Positions 24,301 through 36,300 of a stretch of 64,000 nt of DNA are shown in pieces. The DNA is from Cyanoderma ruficeps. Its lineage: Eukaryota > Chordata > Aves > Passeriformes > Timaliidae. The notes beneath the pieces are model-generated. The model worked only from the letters and a program-made list of their open reading frames with translations. It ran no database searches and had not been told where the DNA came from. The stretch covers positions 14,016,918-14,080,917 of the forward strand of contig VZDJ01000594.1 of NCBI GenBank assembly GCA_008694505.1, in the 5' to 3' direction. Both the position numbers and the translations under genes were made by a program. Numbering within the stretch: position 1 is the first letter of the stretch; the number at the start of each line of letters is the position of its first letter.

Positions 24301-27300
24301 TAGTCCTGCCTGTCTCAGGTGCTCAGCTCCCATCCCCAGGCCCACAGCCCAGACAGCAGTTAAGATGAAGGACCAGCTGTTCCTGGGGCATGAGTGTGCA
24401 GGGTGCATATTGACCCCTCTGTTCATGCTGCCTGCAAACACAATGGGAATTGTATTTTCCTGAAGCTGGCCATGCAATGGACACCTCAGGCATTATGAAA
24501 AGTGTTTACAGATACACCTGCTTGCAGCATGTGATGTATGGAATGCTGGGAGCAGTGTACAGTTCTGGGAATGAGGCACTGGATCCAAGCAGGGGCAAGG
24601 GGAAATGGTCTGAACAGAGAGGTGGGAGCTGCCAGTGCTGCTCCCCTTTGTATGGGAGGCAAAGGAGTATGAGGAGGGGAGAAGGAGGCCCCCAGCTGCA
24701 GGGGCAGGTTGCCTTACCCCATTCCTGCCAGGACATGTCCCTGCTCCCACAGCAAGCCCTGGGAACTGGGAGGAGCTGAAGAGGACGACTGAGGAGCTCC
24801 TGCAGGTGCCAAGGACCATCACATGGGCAATGTGGCCCAAACACGCAGAAGAAGCAGATGCCTTGGGAGTCCTGAGACACCCAGCCCATCAGCTACATGG
24901 AGAGCAGATAATGGGAATATAGGGATAGAAGGATATGGGCTGCAGGGCTGGCCCTACCTGCCAGTGCCCATATCTCTTCCCCTTCCCAGCAGCCCCAAGG
25001 AGGGGGTGCCTGTCAGTGCCAGGGCGGGAGGGCTCTCTTGATCAGCCCCTCTACCCGGGAGCACCCAGGCTGGGGAAAGCCAACCCCTATCATGTTTGTT
25101 CCATTGATTTAGCGCCGCAGAGAGGGTTTAATCAGCCTTTAGCCTGCACGCTCCAGCATTAAGAACAAATCCATTAGCCACGAGATAACCACAAAGGGTT
25201 GCGCTGAGGCTGGACGAGGTCCCAGCGCCTTCAAGATGCAAATTGGCAATCAAAGATCAAAGCCGTGCAGCTCCCTAATCTCTGCTAAAAGGGCTCAGCT
25301 ATTAACGAGCCCTTTCCCACTGAGCTGTGATCACCCCACTTCACTAGGACTCCCTGTGTGCTGTTGGGTTACACCGTCATCCCAACTCGCCTCCTGGCCC
25401 CCAGGACCCCTGAGCCAGCCCTGGGGAGGAGGGTGCATCCAGGGCTCAGGCTGTTTGCTTGCATGTTGTTTCCTTCAGTTCTGACACACTGGAGTCAAAT
25501 TCGTCAAATTCGTGTTGTCGCAGAGAGCAGAGCCCACAGCAGTGTCGGGGATCAGTGACTGGAAAGGAGGAGAAAGGGAAGAGGTGGGAGTTTGGATGAG
25601 GCAGGGTGGTGGGAGAGCTGTGCGGGGCTTATGTGGGGACTTCCAAGACTGGGAGGATGCTGGCAGGTGGCTATCCCTCCCGCTGCTCAGGGATTTAACC
25701 TGGTTCAGCCCCCGCCTGGTTGCACCAGGTGGCTCAGGGCAATCCTTGCTGGCCCCAGGGAAATCAGTGGTGGGGAGCATGGCGTGGGGGCAGGCAGCAG
25801 GGAGCAGATGAGGGATCATGGCACAGCAGAGGGTTTAGGAGCCAAGTCCCCCTTTTGAGGGTATCCCTGCTCATCCCATGTCACCCTGGAGCACAGGGGT
25901 GCACGATGCCCTGCTTCCCATAGCCCCCCTGCCAGCTTCTGCATGGTGCTGAGTTCAGGCTGCAGGATGCAGTCTGCCCCCCCGCTCCCCACCCAGGCCA
26001 TACTGCCTGTGCTGGCTCCACACACGGCTGCCCCAGCAGCCCCACGAGTCCCAGTCTCCCCACACTATGCAGGAGGGCTGCGAAGCTGCTGAGCTGTGAC
26101 AGGAGCTGCAATGCCAGCACTGTCAGCAAATCTGTGGCAGCAGAGATGTGTACTCTGCTCAGCATGGTCCAGCTCAGGAATCAGAATCCCTCCTCACCCG
26201 GCTGAAATGGTTAGAGAGTGTGTGAGGCACCCTGCAACAGGTGGGCAGGGAAACCATCAGCCACAGCAGCAGGGAGCAGAGAGTCATGCCTGGCTGTCCT
26301 TTTGTCTAGGGACCCACTCTACTGGCAACTGCTCATTGAGGTGCTGCTCATGCCCCTCACAACACCCCCTGCAGACAGCACAGCCTTGCAAGAGCAGCAG
26401 GCAGTGAGGTGCTGGTACCTCAGCCAGGATGACAATAAATCTTATCAGTGCAAACCCATCCGTAGGCAGGAGGATAACCCCCGTGACAACCCGGCAAGAG
26501 CAGAGGCTTCATCTTCACCGTGTCAGTGCTGTGGATTTACAGATAAATGCCACGGGTGGAGGGACCCCCTCCCCTCCTGCCTAACCCTGCCCTGAGGCTG
26601 CAGGAGCTGCCAGGTCCAGTGTGTCCCAGGGACAATGGCCATGATGTGCCTGGTGGGAAGAGCAGGCCTGGTCTGGGACTCGGCAGGGGGATGCCTGGAT
26701 AGGTGAGGATGGAGGGAAGGGCACATGCAGAACACGGTGGCATAGCCTGCTGTCCTGACCCTATTCTGTTCTACATGCCCTGTCCCATGGAGCCCTGCAT
26801 CCTTCACAAGCCCGTCGGAGCTTGGGCATCGCACAAGCGGGACCACCGGAGCTCAGTGATCGGGAAACGTGTGACTGATCGTGTGTGACACTGGCAGTGT
26901 GTCCCTGAGGCCGTGTGACAGCGCCTAGCAGGAGCCAGCATGCTTCCTGGGTGCAGCCTGTGTGCCCATCCCCGCGTGTGCCACCCCCCCCCCCCCCCCC
27001 CCNCCCCCGCTTCGGCCGAACAGCGAGGGGTGCGGTGGTGCCAGGAGCGGGGGCTGAGGAGCGGGGCGGCAGGCGGCATCCCTGCCCCGGGCCCCGCTCC
27101 TCGGCTCAGCTCCCCCATCTCCCGGCAGCCGTGGGAGCAGTAATGAGATGGAGCAGCAGAAGGACGGCGAGATAAGGCTGCCTGCGCTGCCCCAGCAGAT
27201 TAAACGCTGGGATTAAGCAGGCGGTGCCAGCTCTGCTGCCTTTTTATCTCCCTGCTTCTCCCCTCTTATTCTCCCGCAGTCGATAGAGAACGGTCTCCGA

Positions 27301-30300
27301 GCTGTCAGCAAAGGAAATTGCTTGTTAACCCTTTGGGGACGAGCGGCAGAGCTCCCTGTACGGCTGGTTTCAAAGAGAAGGTCCCCGAGGGATGCTCTTC
27401 CCGCGGAGCCAAGGGAGGATGCGGGGACACATCCCCGCAGGGCCCCGCATGCAAAGAAGAGCAAGAAAGGGCCGGGGGTACCCAGGATATGCAGCCAGAA
27501 GCCACCATCGCCCAACCAATACCATGCAGAGGCGCTGATGTACTGGGGTTCCTGCGGGGTGACAACAGTCGAAGAACAGGCTGCCTACGCCCCACAAAGG
27601 AGCCCCGGGGACATTGCATACCCCGCTTTCGGGTATCCTTGATTTTCCCTGCTTTCTCCAGCTTGCAAGATGGGTGGGCTCAATGCTACATCTCTGTGAA
27701 ACCACAGGGCTGGGGATCCTTCTCTGGTCCTGAGGACAAGTGGCATGGGCCAGCTGTGTCTGCACAGTACCGCGCATGGTGCTGGATCTGCTCCAACTGC
27801 CAAGGGGAGCCCGCTACCCAAACCCATCATTATTGCTCTCTGTGTATGTGAGTGTTTTGTTGGGTTTGCAGCAGCGAGGCTGAGCTGCAGCCCATCCCAG
27901 TGCTTATCCGTAGCGTGCTGTGCTGTGTGCCCGGGAGCAGCGTGCCCGGCGCGGGGGTGTCTGAGGGTGGGAAGCCGGCTGGAGAGCGCCCGAGGGTGCA
28001 CAGAGTGACAACAGGATTGCTGCTCGGCACAGTCCAAACCCAAGCTAGAGAGTGTGTTAGCAGCTGGACAAACTCCTTCTGGCGTTTTTGGGGGTGCAGG
28101 TTTGGTGCAATTTTTCCCGTGGGAACCCTGAGCACCTCCTGAAGCAGGAGGCAGAAACCTGGGGCAAAAACCTGAGGCAGAAACCTTCTGCAGCTCCAGC
28201 ACCCCACTCGTACTAAGGGAGAGATGAGGGTAGGTAGGTAGCATGCTTAGCAATACAGAGGGATTTTCCGGCTGCCAACAGGATGAAATGGACTTCCCCA
28301 GCTCCTGCCCCCTCATCTCACTGCTCCTGCCCACCCTCCCGCTCGCATCCCTGCCCTGCACTGCAGCATGCCTTTGCCACTGGCGCTTCATCTTCTGCAG
28401 TTTCCTTGGTGTTGGCTCCTTCACCTGCCCAGGTGTAGCTTTTGGTGGATGCTTGAAAATGGAAACAAACTGTATGAAAGCAGAAGCTGCCGGGAGATCT
28501 GCAGAGAGCAGGTTATCCCCGGCTGGGGCAGCGGTCCCTACCGGCTTGGTATGCTGTCCCCCGGCTGCTGTGGAATGAGGGGGAGAGCTGTGTGCGAGCG
28601 CTGGGCAGCCAGGGCTGAGGAGCTGGAGCTGATGCTGTGCCGGGCAGCCGGGCTGTGCAGGCAGGCAGAGGCTGAATCGGGAGAGGAAACCAGAAGCGAT
28701 TGGCACGTGAAGGCTGGCAGGCTGGAGGCTGTGAGGGGATAGGATTGCTGTTTATAAATACATCAAGGGAGTAAACACAAGGGAGGAAAGAGAGCTATTT
28801 AAGCTAAGGGACAATGCTGGCATGAGAACAAATGGTAAAAACTGGCCATGAATAAATTTAGGTTGGAAATGAGTGAGATTCTGGGACAAATTCCCCCCAG
28901 GAGCAGCAGGAGTAGAAAGCACAGCTATGTGATGGCACTTTCTCTGCTACCACAGGCTGTCATGTGTGTGCAGTGTGCTGCCATGCCTGTGCAGTGTAGT
29001 CGAGAGGCGAGGAGCTGGGGTCCCCAGCTACTCCCCCCTGTGTCACAGCCACCCTGGCTCCATGTGGCATGGGCAGCACAGTCCTCTCCAGCTTCTGTCT
29101 TGGCCAGTGCAGGACTCCTGGGGCAATGATTTGCAGGGAAAGGTCCTTCTCTGGCACACGAGTTTGGGCATGCTGTCACAGATGCTGATCCTGAAAGCAG
29201 CATGGTGCCAATGTCCCCCTGCTTTAACAGTCGCTGGCAGTGCTGGGGCAGATATGCTGGGAGTCCTTGCCCATGTGCACGGTGCATCCCTCTGCCTTGC
29301 ATTGTATCCCTATGCTCCAGACCCACCAGGAGCAGGAAGCCCTGGTCTAGATCCTACCTGTTCCTGGGGACATGGGTTACATGCTGTCCCTAATGCAGCA
29401 GCCTGGTTGTGACCTGATTGTCCTGCCCAGTGCTGGGGCTCGGGTGTCTCCCATTGCTCTTCCTGGCCAGCAGCAGAGCCTGCAGCACAGCTGAGCAATT
29501 GGTATTCCAGCAGCGATCCTGCTTGGCATGAAAGGGGCTCTGCCAGCCCCACACGCCCACATCTCCACTGCTGGCTCAGGCCTAGCCAAGGGGACTCAGC
29601 TGGCAAGGATTGTCCTGTAGCATAGAGAGAGGCACAGCTGCAGTGGAAGGAGAGGTCCTGGCCTCTCTGGGATATGCCTGCAGCAGCCTCTGGTCCCCTT
29701 GCCCCACACTGTTTTCACTCCTCCTTTGGAGGAAAATCAGGGTGCCACAGGAGATATTCCAGAGCTTAGCCCTTCACAGGATGGGGGAAACAAAAAGCCT
29801 AAACCATCACTTGTGTGTACTGTGCCAAACGTGCCCTGCTCTGTTTGGGCTGAGGATGCAGAGCCTATTGCCCCATGGAGGCAGCAGCCCCAGCCCCCAT
29901 ATGCAGGGCTGTGTCCTGCAGGAGGCATCCCAGCAGCTCTGTGTGGGGCAGGGGGCTGCACTGAGGAGCTGCTAGTGTGGGAGATAGTTGTGCCACTGCC
30001 AGAGCTGGGGTCGAGCCAAACTGGCAACGTTCCCCAAATCCTCCTGAGAGCGGGAAAAGGAAATGGTGCGACCATGCATGAGAAGGGACGTTTGCAGTGG
30101 CAAAAACATCCCACTGGCTCAGAAAATTGCTGCAGAATCGGGCTTGAAATGAGTTGAAATTGCTGAATCCAAGCGGATCTCATATCCCGGGCAGTTGTAA
30201 TGCTGGCGTCAGCGCTGCGGCTTCCCTCCTGGGGCACCCAGGCAGGGCTGGCTGTCCTGTGCGGGGGGAGCAGGCTGCTGGGGGTGGCGGGGCTGCCTTG

Positions 30301-33300
30301 GGGGGGGCCCTCTGGTATGGTGAGAGGATCCAGTGGAGCTGGGATCTGGGGCTGGGATCTGGGGGCAGGAGCAGAGCAGGAGGCAGGGTGCGTGGGTGTG
30401 CCATTGCCCCAGCTCTACCAGTGTCATCCCAGTTTGGCCCCAGCTCCTGTGCCGTGTCTCCTGTCCAGGAACATCCCTGTGCTCCTGCTGCCTGCACTCA
30501 CTCAGGAAGCAGCATTTCCAGTTTTGGAGGCTGCTTTCCTTTACACCACGGTCTTGCCCATGCTAATTTCCTCTCTGGGCTCAGGTACCTGGACATAACC
30601 CTCAAGGATGCCCCTGGGCTGGCATCCCCACCAAGTCCAGGTGAGCAGCACTCTGGTGTCCTCCCATTCCTGTCCCCATCCCCATTACGCCCCAATGATG
30701 CCTGTTCTCAGGGGTGCTTCTATGCTGGGGTGATCACTCCTGTGTGGTGTGCCCATGCCCAGGGCCTGCCTGTCAGCTGCATGTCCCAGTGGGAATGTGG
30801 AAGCAGGGCAGGATGTCCCAGCAGGTATGTGGGAACAGAGTTGGCTGTCCCAGTGGGGATGTGGGAACAGGTCTGGGTGGCTCAGGCATGCTGCAGCAGG
30901 ACCCGTTGGCACCACACATGTTGTAGCTCATTCCCCTCGCATGAAAACATTTGGCTGGAAGCTTAGTGCGGCCTCTTGTCTCCTCAGAGCAATCAGGATT
31001 TGTCACTGCCTGCAATGTTTAACGTCGTCTTCCAGAGGCTAAATACCATGGGGAGCCGTGTAAGCCGTGGAAAATACCTGCATGAGCTGGGATCAGCCCG
31101 AGGCTGGCACAATGGGCTGGCGGCACTGGGGATGGGGGACTGGGAATGCGTCATGTTGGTCCTCATGCCCCCAGTGCTCACGGGTGGGCTGGTGTGAGCC
31201 AGGATGAGGATGCTGGGGGTCAGCATCTTGCTCCCAAAAGGCTTCCCACGGCAGGGGGGCTGGGAAGTAAGTCTCGGGGGCGTGGAGGGCATTTGGAGGG
31301 CCCCAGAACTGTGTGGGGTGCAGAAGAAGATGCCAGGGTCCCCAGCAATATCTGACTGGGATCTGCCTGCCCAGGCACAGGCAGCTATTTCTGTCAAGGT
31401 CAGCGTGTCTCCATGGGAGAGAGAGGAAAATGAGGAATCATGTCAAGAAATTACCTCCCTAATGGGGTCTCCCCTGCATGTGAGCATGGTGTGGGAATGC
31501 CGGCATGCACTGGCTGAGCAAGGAGACCAGGATGTGACATGGGAATGATGCCTCTCTGGCCCTAAGACTGCAAACTCGTGGGTGCCCAGCAGGCAGAGCC
31601 AGGTGCCCAAGGGCCCATGCCCCAGTTGCTATCCTTGGCTGGACATGTGTGCTACAGTCCTGCAAGATATTTTTCTGGGTCAGCTGCGGGGAGAAAATCA
31701 TGTTCCTGGTGCAGACAGGCTCTCCTCTGCTTTTCTTTTTCCTCCTCCTCCTCATCCTCCTNTCCTCCTCATCCTCCTCTTGCTCCTGCTCCTCCTCGTG
31801 CGCTTCCTGTTATCTAATTGGATTTGTCATGCTGGAAAGGCAAAACCCTGCAGGACTGTGCTGTGCTCTCGCCAGTGTGATTTCACAGCTGGCCTGGGCA
31901 CCCCAGTAACGGACAAGTGAGTAACTCAGCTGGATGCCATGGGCACCCCTGCTCCCCACGCTCTCCCACAGCCGTGCCCACCTGCCTGGAACACGGCCAC
32001 CACCACAGCCGGACCTTCTCCTCCAATCCTGCTCCAGGGTGATTGCCATGCTGCTGGGAGATGTCTGAACTGACACGAGATGGAAGCGTTCACAGAAATG
32101 ACATTTTCTCCAGCCTGGGGAGCTTATCCTCCGTTTAAAGAAAACTAATATAGAAGCTGCCCTGGTGTGCCGGAGCTGATGGTATCAGGCTGGCAGCCGC
32201 CGGCGCTCACAGCCGCGATAAATCTCAGAAAGGAGCCGAGCCGGCTCCAGCCGCCCCACAGAGAGAGGCTGAGCCATGTCCTGGCGGTGCTGCGGGGATG
32301 CAGCGGCCGGAGTGGAGAGCTCAGGGCGGGTACGGGGAGGTGACCCACAGGGTCCCGAGGCTGCAGGGAGCGGGCAGCCCGAGGCGGGGCTGCCATGTGC
32401 CAGCGCTGTACGCGGTGGCCGGGCCACGGCAGGAGCCGGAGAGCTCAGCGACCGCCCGGCCCGGCTCAGGGGCTGCCCTGGGGCTGAGGGCCCGGCCGGG
32501 CGGGGGCGGGCCGCGCGCGGGGCCGCCGAGAGCGGGGCCCTGCTGCCCCCTGCCGGGCAGCCCCCGCAGAGCACCCGCCGCCCGGAGCCGCGGGCAGGGC
32601 CTGCGAGGGACCGGGTGTGCGGCCCTGCCACCTTTGGGTGCTGCCCGCTGCCTCCGCTCGCCCCCCTCGGTCCCTGTCCTGTTTCTGACACGCCTGAAGC
32701 CCTCCCGCACCTGTAACCAAGCTTCCATATGGGATCCTGGCCGTGTCCCCATCGTGGCTATGGTTACGTGTTGCTCAGGCATCAAGGCCTGCAGCAGGGA
32801 TGGTGCTGGGTGGGGAGTCACTGCCGAGGTGATCAGGAGCTTCCTTTGTTTCAGTCCCTCCTGCCATCACTGGCCTTTTCCTGCCCTGTTGCAATAGTGC
32901 TCAAGGATGCTGCTCTTCACAGGGCCCACAGTACTCCTGACTTGTCCTGGGGCTGTGGAGGATGAGGAACACCCCCCTCCCCAGGCCAGCCCACGCTGGG
33001 TGAGTGCTGAAGATGGGTGCCTGGAAGCAGCAGCAGCAGCAGGAGATGAGAGGCTGAGGAGAGCGCAGTGCTGAGCTTTGAAGGCACCTGACAGGCTGTC
33101 GGGGCACTGCCAGCCACGCTGACAGCCAAGTACAGACACCACCCTGCCACTGCTGCGCTCTGATCACAGCCTTGCCGTCACTTCAAAGTGCCCGCCAGGA
33201 GCAGGCGGGTTCCCATGCAGCCTCCCACCCCATGGTTCCACTCCTCCTGACCCACAGTCTTGCCTCTCCCACCCCACATGGCCCAGATGCACTGTGGTCC

Positions 33301-36300
33301 TCAGCTTGAGGGACAGGGATACCAAGGTAGACAAGGTCTCAAGCAGCACTGGCAGTAGGTGATGACCCCTCAGTGCTGTCGCTGTCCTGCGTTGTGAGGC
33401 AGTCTCCAGCTACAGAGCAGACACAGTTAGGGACCCTAGAGGTCCAGGCAGTGTTTTGTGGTGACTCCAGTGAAATGCGTGGCAAGGAACAAGGAGGAAG
33501 AGCTGAGGTGCAACATTCCTAAGCACAAGGGTTCACACAGTGTGCCTGAGACAGGTCATCACTACCCAGACACAGATGCCCACCATGCTGGGACACTGGG
33601 GGCTGCCAGTTCAGCTTGCCTGGGGTAAGACAACACACACCCCTGTCCCAACCCAGCTCGAAAAGGAATTTTCCATTCCTGAATGCAGGTTAGGGAAAGG
33701 CGTGTTTGTAGCAACCCCCTTCTCTCCCTCCCCTCACCCATCAGCAAAGCAGCTCAGAAAGGCGTCTGCCGTGTTCGTCACCAGGAAGGTGCAGAGCAAA
33801 AGCCTCCCAGGAGGGAGAGTTTCCTGAAGGGGATCAGGGACCCTGGGCAGCCTCAGGGGCAGCCTGCAGCCCACTTTCCAGAGGAGCCACCCTGAATGCA
33901 GCTATGCCGCTGCCCCTTACCTGCTGCCAGGACGGGGAAGTTCTGACACCACCCCAGGACAGCAGCGCGCCTCAGCTTGTTGTTGGCATCCTGCGAGCCA
34001 CCCGGATCCCTGGGCTGCACTACATGTGTACCCGGCCACAGTCCCGCCTGCGCCGCCTGCTCTGGAGCCTGGCCTTCCTGGCCTCCGCCGGGCTGCTGGC
34101 CACCAGCACCGCCGACCGCCTGCACCACCTGCTCTCACGCCCCGTGCACACCCGTGCACGCCTTGCCTGGGCACCCCAGCTCCGCTTCCCGGCTGTCACC
34201 CTCTGCAACCCCAACCGGGCACGCTTCCTGCACCTCACCAAGCCCGACCTCTACTCGGTGGGAGAGTGGCTGGGGCTGGCCCGGGAGAACCACTCGCTGG
34301 TGCCCGAGATGCTGGCCGTGCTGGGGGAGGACCAGCGTGCCTGGCTGACACGTCTGGCCAACTACTCACGCTTCTTGCCGCCCCGCCGCTCTGAGCGCAC
34401 CATGCAGAGCTTCTTTCACCGCCTGGGCCACCAGATTGAGGACATGCTGGTGGAGTGTCGCTTTCAGGGAGAGCGCTGTGGCCCCCAGCACTTTACTCCC
34501 GTGAGTCCCCTCCTGGAAGGTGCAGGACAGCTGGGCTGCCCCATGGCTACTGGGAATGATGCTTCGCCCCCACTCCAGCAAGGGTGGAGGGGTGGCAGAG
34601 TGGGGAGCCAGGCTGAGATTAGCCTTTCCAAAGGTCATGCAAGACTGTACCTTCCTTCCATCACCTCCATGGAATTGGAAAGGAGTTTCTGGATCTCATC
34701 CTGCTTGCAGAATACTCAGTCAGATCCCTGCCTGCTCCCTTACTGCTGCTCTCTCCATCCCCAGGTCTACACACGCTATGGTAAGTGCTACACCTTCAAT
34801 GGGGATCGGAGGAATCCGCGTGTGACTCGCCAAGGTGGCATGGGCAACGGGCTGGAGATCATGCTGGACATTCAGCAGGAAGAGTACTTGCCCATCTGGA
34901 GAGAGACCAGTAAGTGAGGCTGTGGCTCAGGCAGGGCAGAGGTGAGGGGTGCTAGGATACAGGGTTGCTGGGCAAGTGGAGCACCCCGTGGGGGGGACTT
35001 GGAATAAAGTAGGGCATCAGGGGGGTGCAGGTGCTGGGTCGGTGCAGGCATGCAGCAGCTCTGTCCTTCTCCCACAGATGAGACATCATTTGAAGCTGGC
35101 ATCCGGGTCCAGATCCACAGCCAGGATGAGCCACCCTATATCCATCAGCTGGGCTTTGGTGTCTCGCCTGGCTTCCAGACCTTTGTGTCCTGCCAGGAGC
35201 AGCGGGTAAGGCAGGATGTCCCACAGCCCCAGGGAGGTGCCTGCGGGCACTCAGCCCAGCACAGCCCTGCGGCAATGCCCTTCGCACTCCAACAGCTCAC
35301 CTACCTGCCACAGCCGTGGGGGAACTGCCGGGCCAGCATGCAGGGGGAGCAGCTGCTGCCCGGCTATGACACCTACAGCATCGCTGCCTGCCGCCTCCAG
35401 TGTGAGAAGGAGGCCGTGGTGCAGAGCTGCCACTGCCGCATGGTCCATATGCCAGGTGAGGGGTGTGCATGATGGTGTGAGGGGTGCCCCACTGCCCCAA
35501 CAGTCCTGCTGGGCTTGTCCCAACTCCTTGTAGTCTGCACCCAAAGATCACCTCTGCCTCAACACTCTGCACGCAAGGATTCCCCTGGCCCCATCCCACT
35601 CCACCCAGGGACCACTCCACCCTCTCCACATGCTGTGTCAGCCCCTGTCCTACCCTCCTTACACCACAGGTCAGCCCCTTCCCTGTTTGCCTTGTATCTG
35701 GGCCACATCTGCCCCAACCAACCTGCACCCAAGGGTCATTCATCCGCATTTCCTCTGCACCCTGTCCCACTGCCTGCAAGGGAGTGAGTCAAGAGTTGGG
35801 GGCAGAATCTGGTCAGACTCCCCTAGTCCCAAGCATCTGCTTCTCCACAGGCAATGAGTCCATCTGCTCCCCTAATGTGTACATCGAGTGTGCTGACCAC
35901 ACGCTGGGTAGGTGCAACAATGGGTGGGCATCAAGGGGCTGGACAAGTGCCCCAGGGAGGGGGCTGGAGATTGTGGCTGTGTCAATGGGTGTCTGCCCCC
36001 AGATGCAGCAGTAGAGGACAGCCAGGAGCGCTGCAGCTGCCCCACACCATGCAACCTGACACGCTATGGCAAGGAGATCTCCATGGTCCGCATCCCCAAC
36101 AAGGGCTCAGCGCGCTACCTCGCCCGCAAGTACAACAAGAATGAGACCTACATTCGGTAAGTTGCCAGCACTGGGGTATTCCAGGGGGTGGGCAGGGGGC
36201 TGGGGACCTGGGGAACTTCCACTCCACTCCCAGCAGCATGCAGAGAGAGGCATACTTGGTCTCTGCAGTATCCTCTGTGCAGGGATGTTTTCACTAGAGC

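Larger units (their letters stand above)
12343..33903 (+). other. Large ASIC4 intron 1 region (between exons 1a and 1b)
   Basis: About 21.5 kb without a supported gene. Long frames are frequent on both strands because stops are rare in this GC-rich DNA. The longest runs 373 codons on the minus strand at 27585-28706 and has no recognisable domain. The region holds AT-rich candidate conserved elements near 15.0-15.1, 16.8-17.0, 18.0-18.15, 19.58-19.87, 22.78-22.86, 23.25-23.32, 25.1-25.3 and 27.12-27.32 kb. It also holds a CR1 fragment at 28.74 kb, simple repeats at 23.0, 26.98 and 31.73 kb, and a CpG island at 32.19-32.67 kb. Confidence 0.7.
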
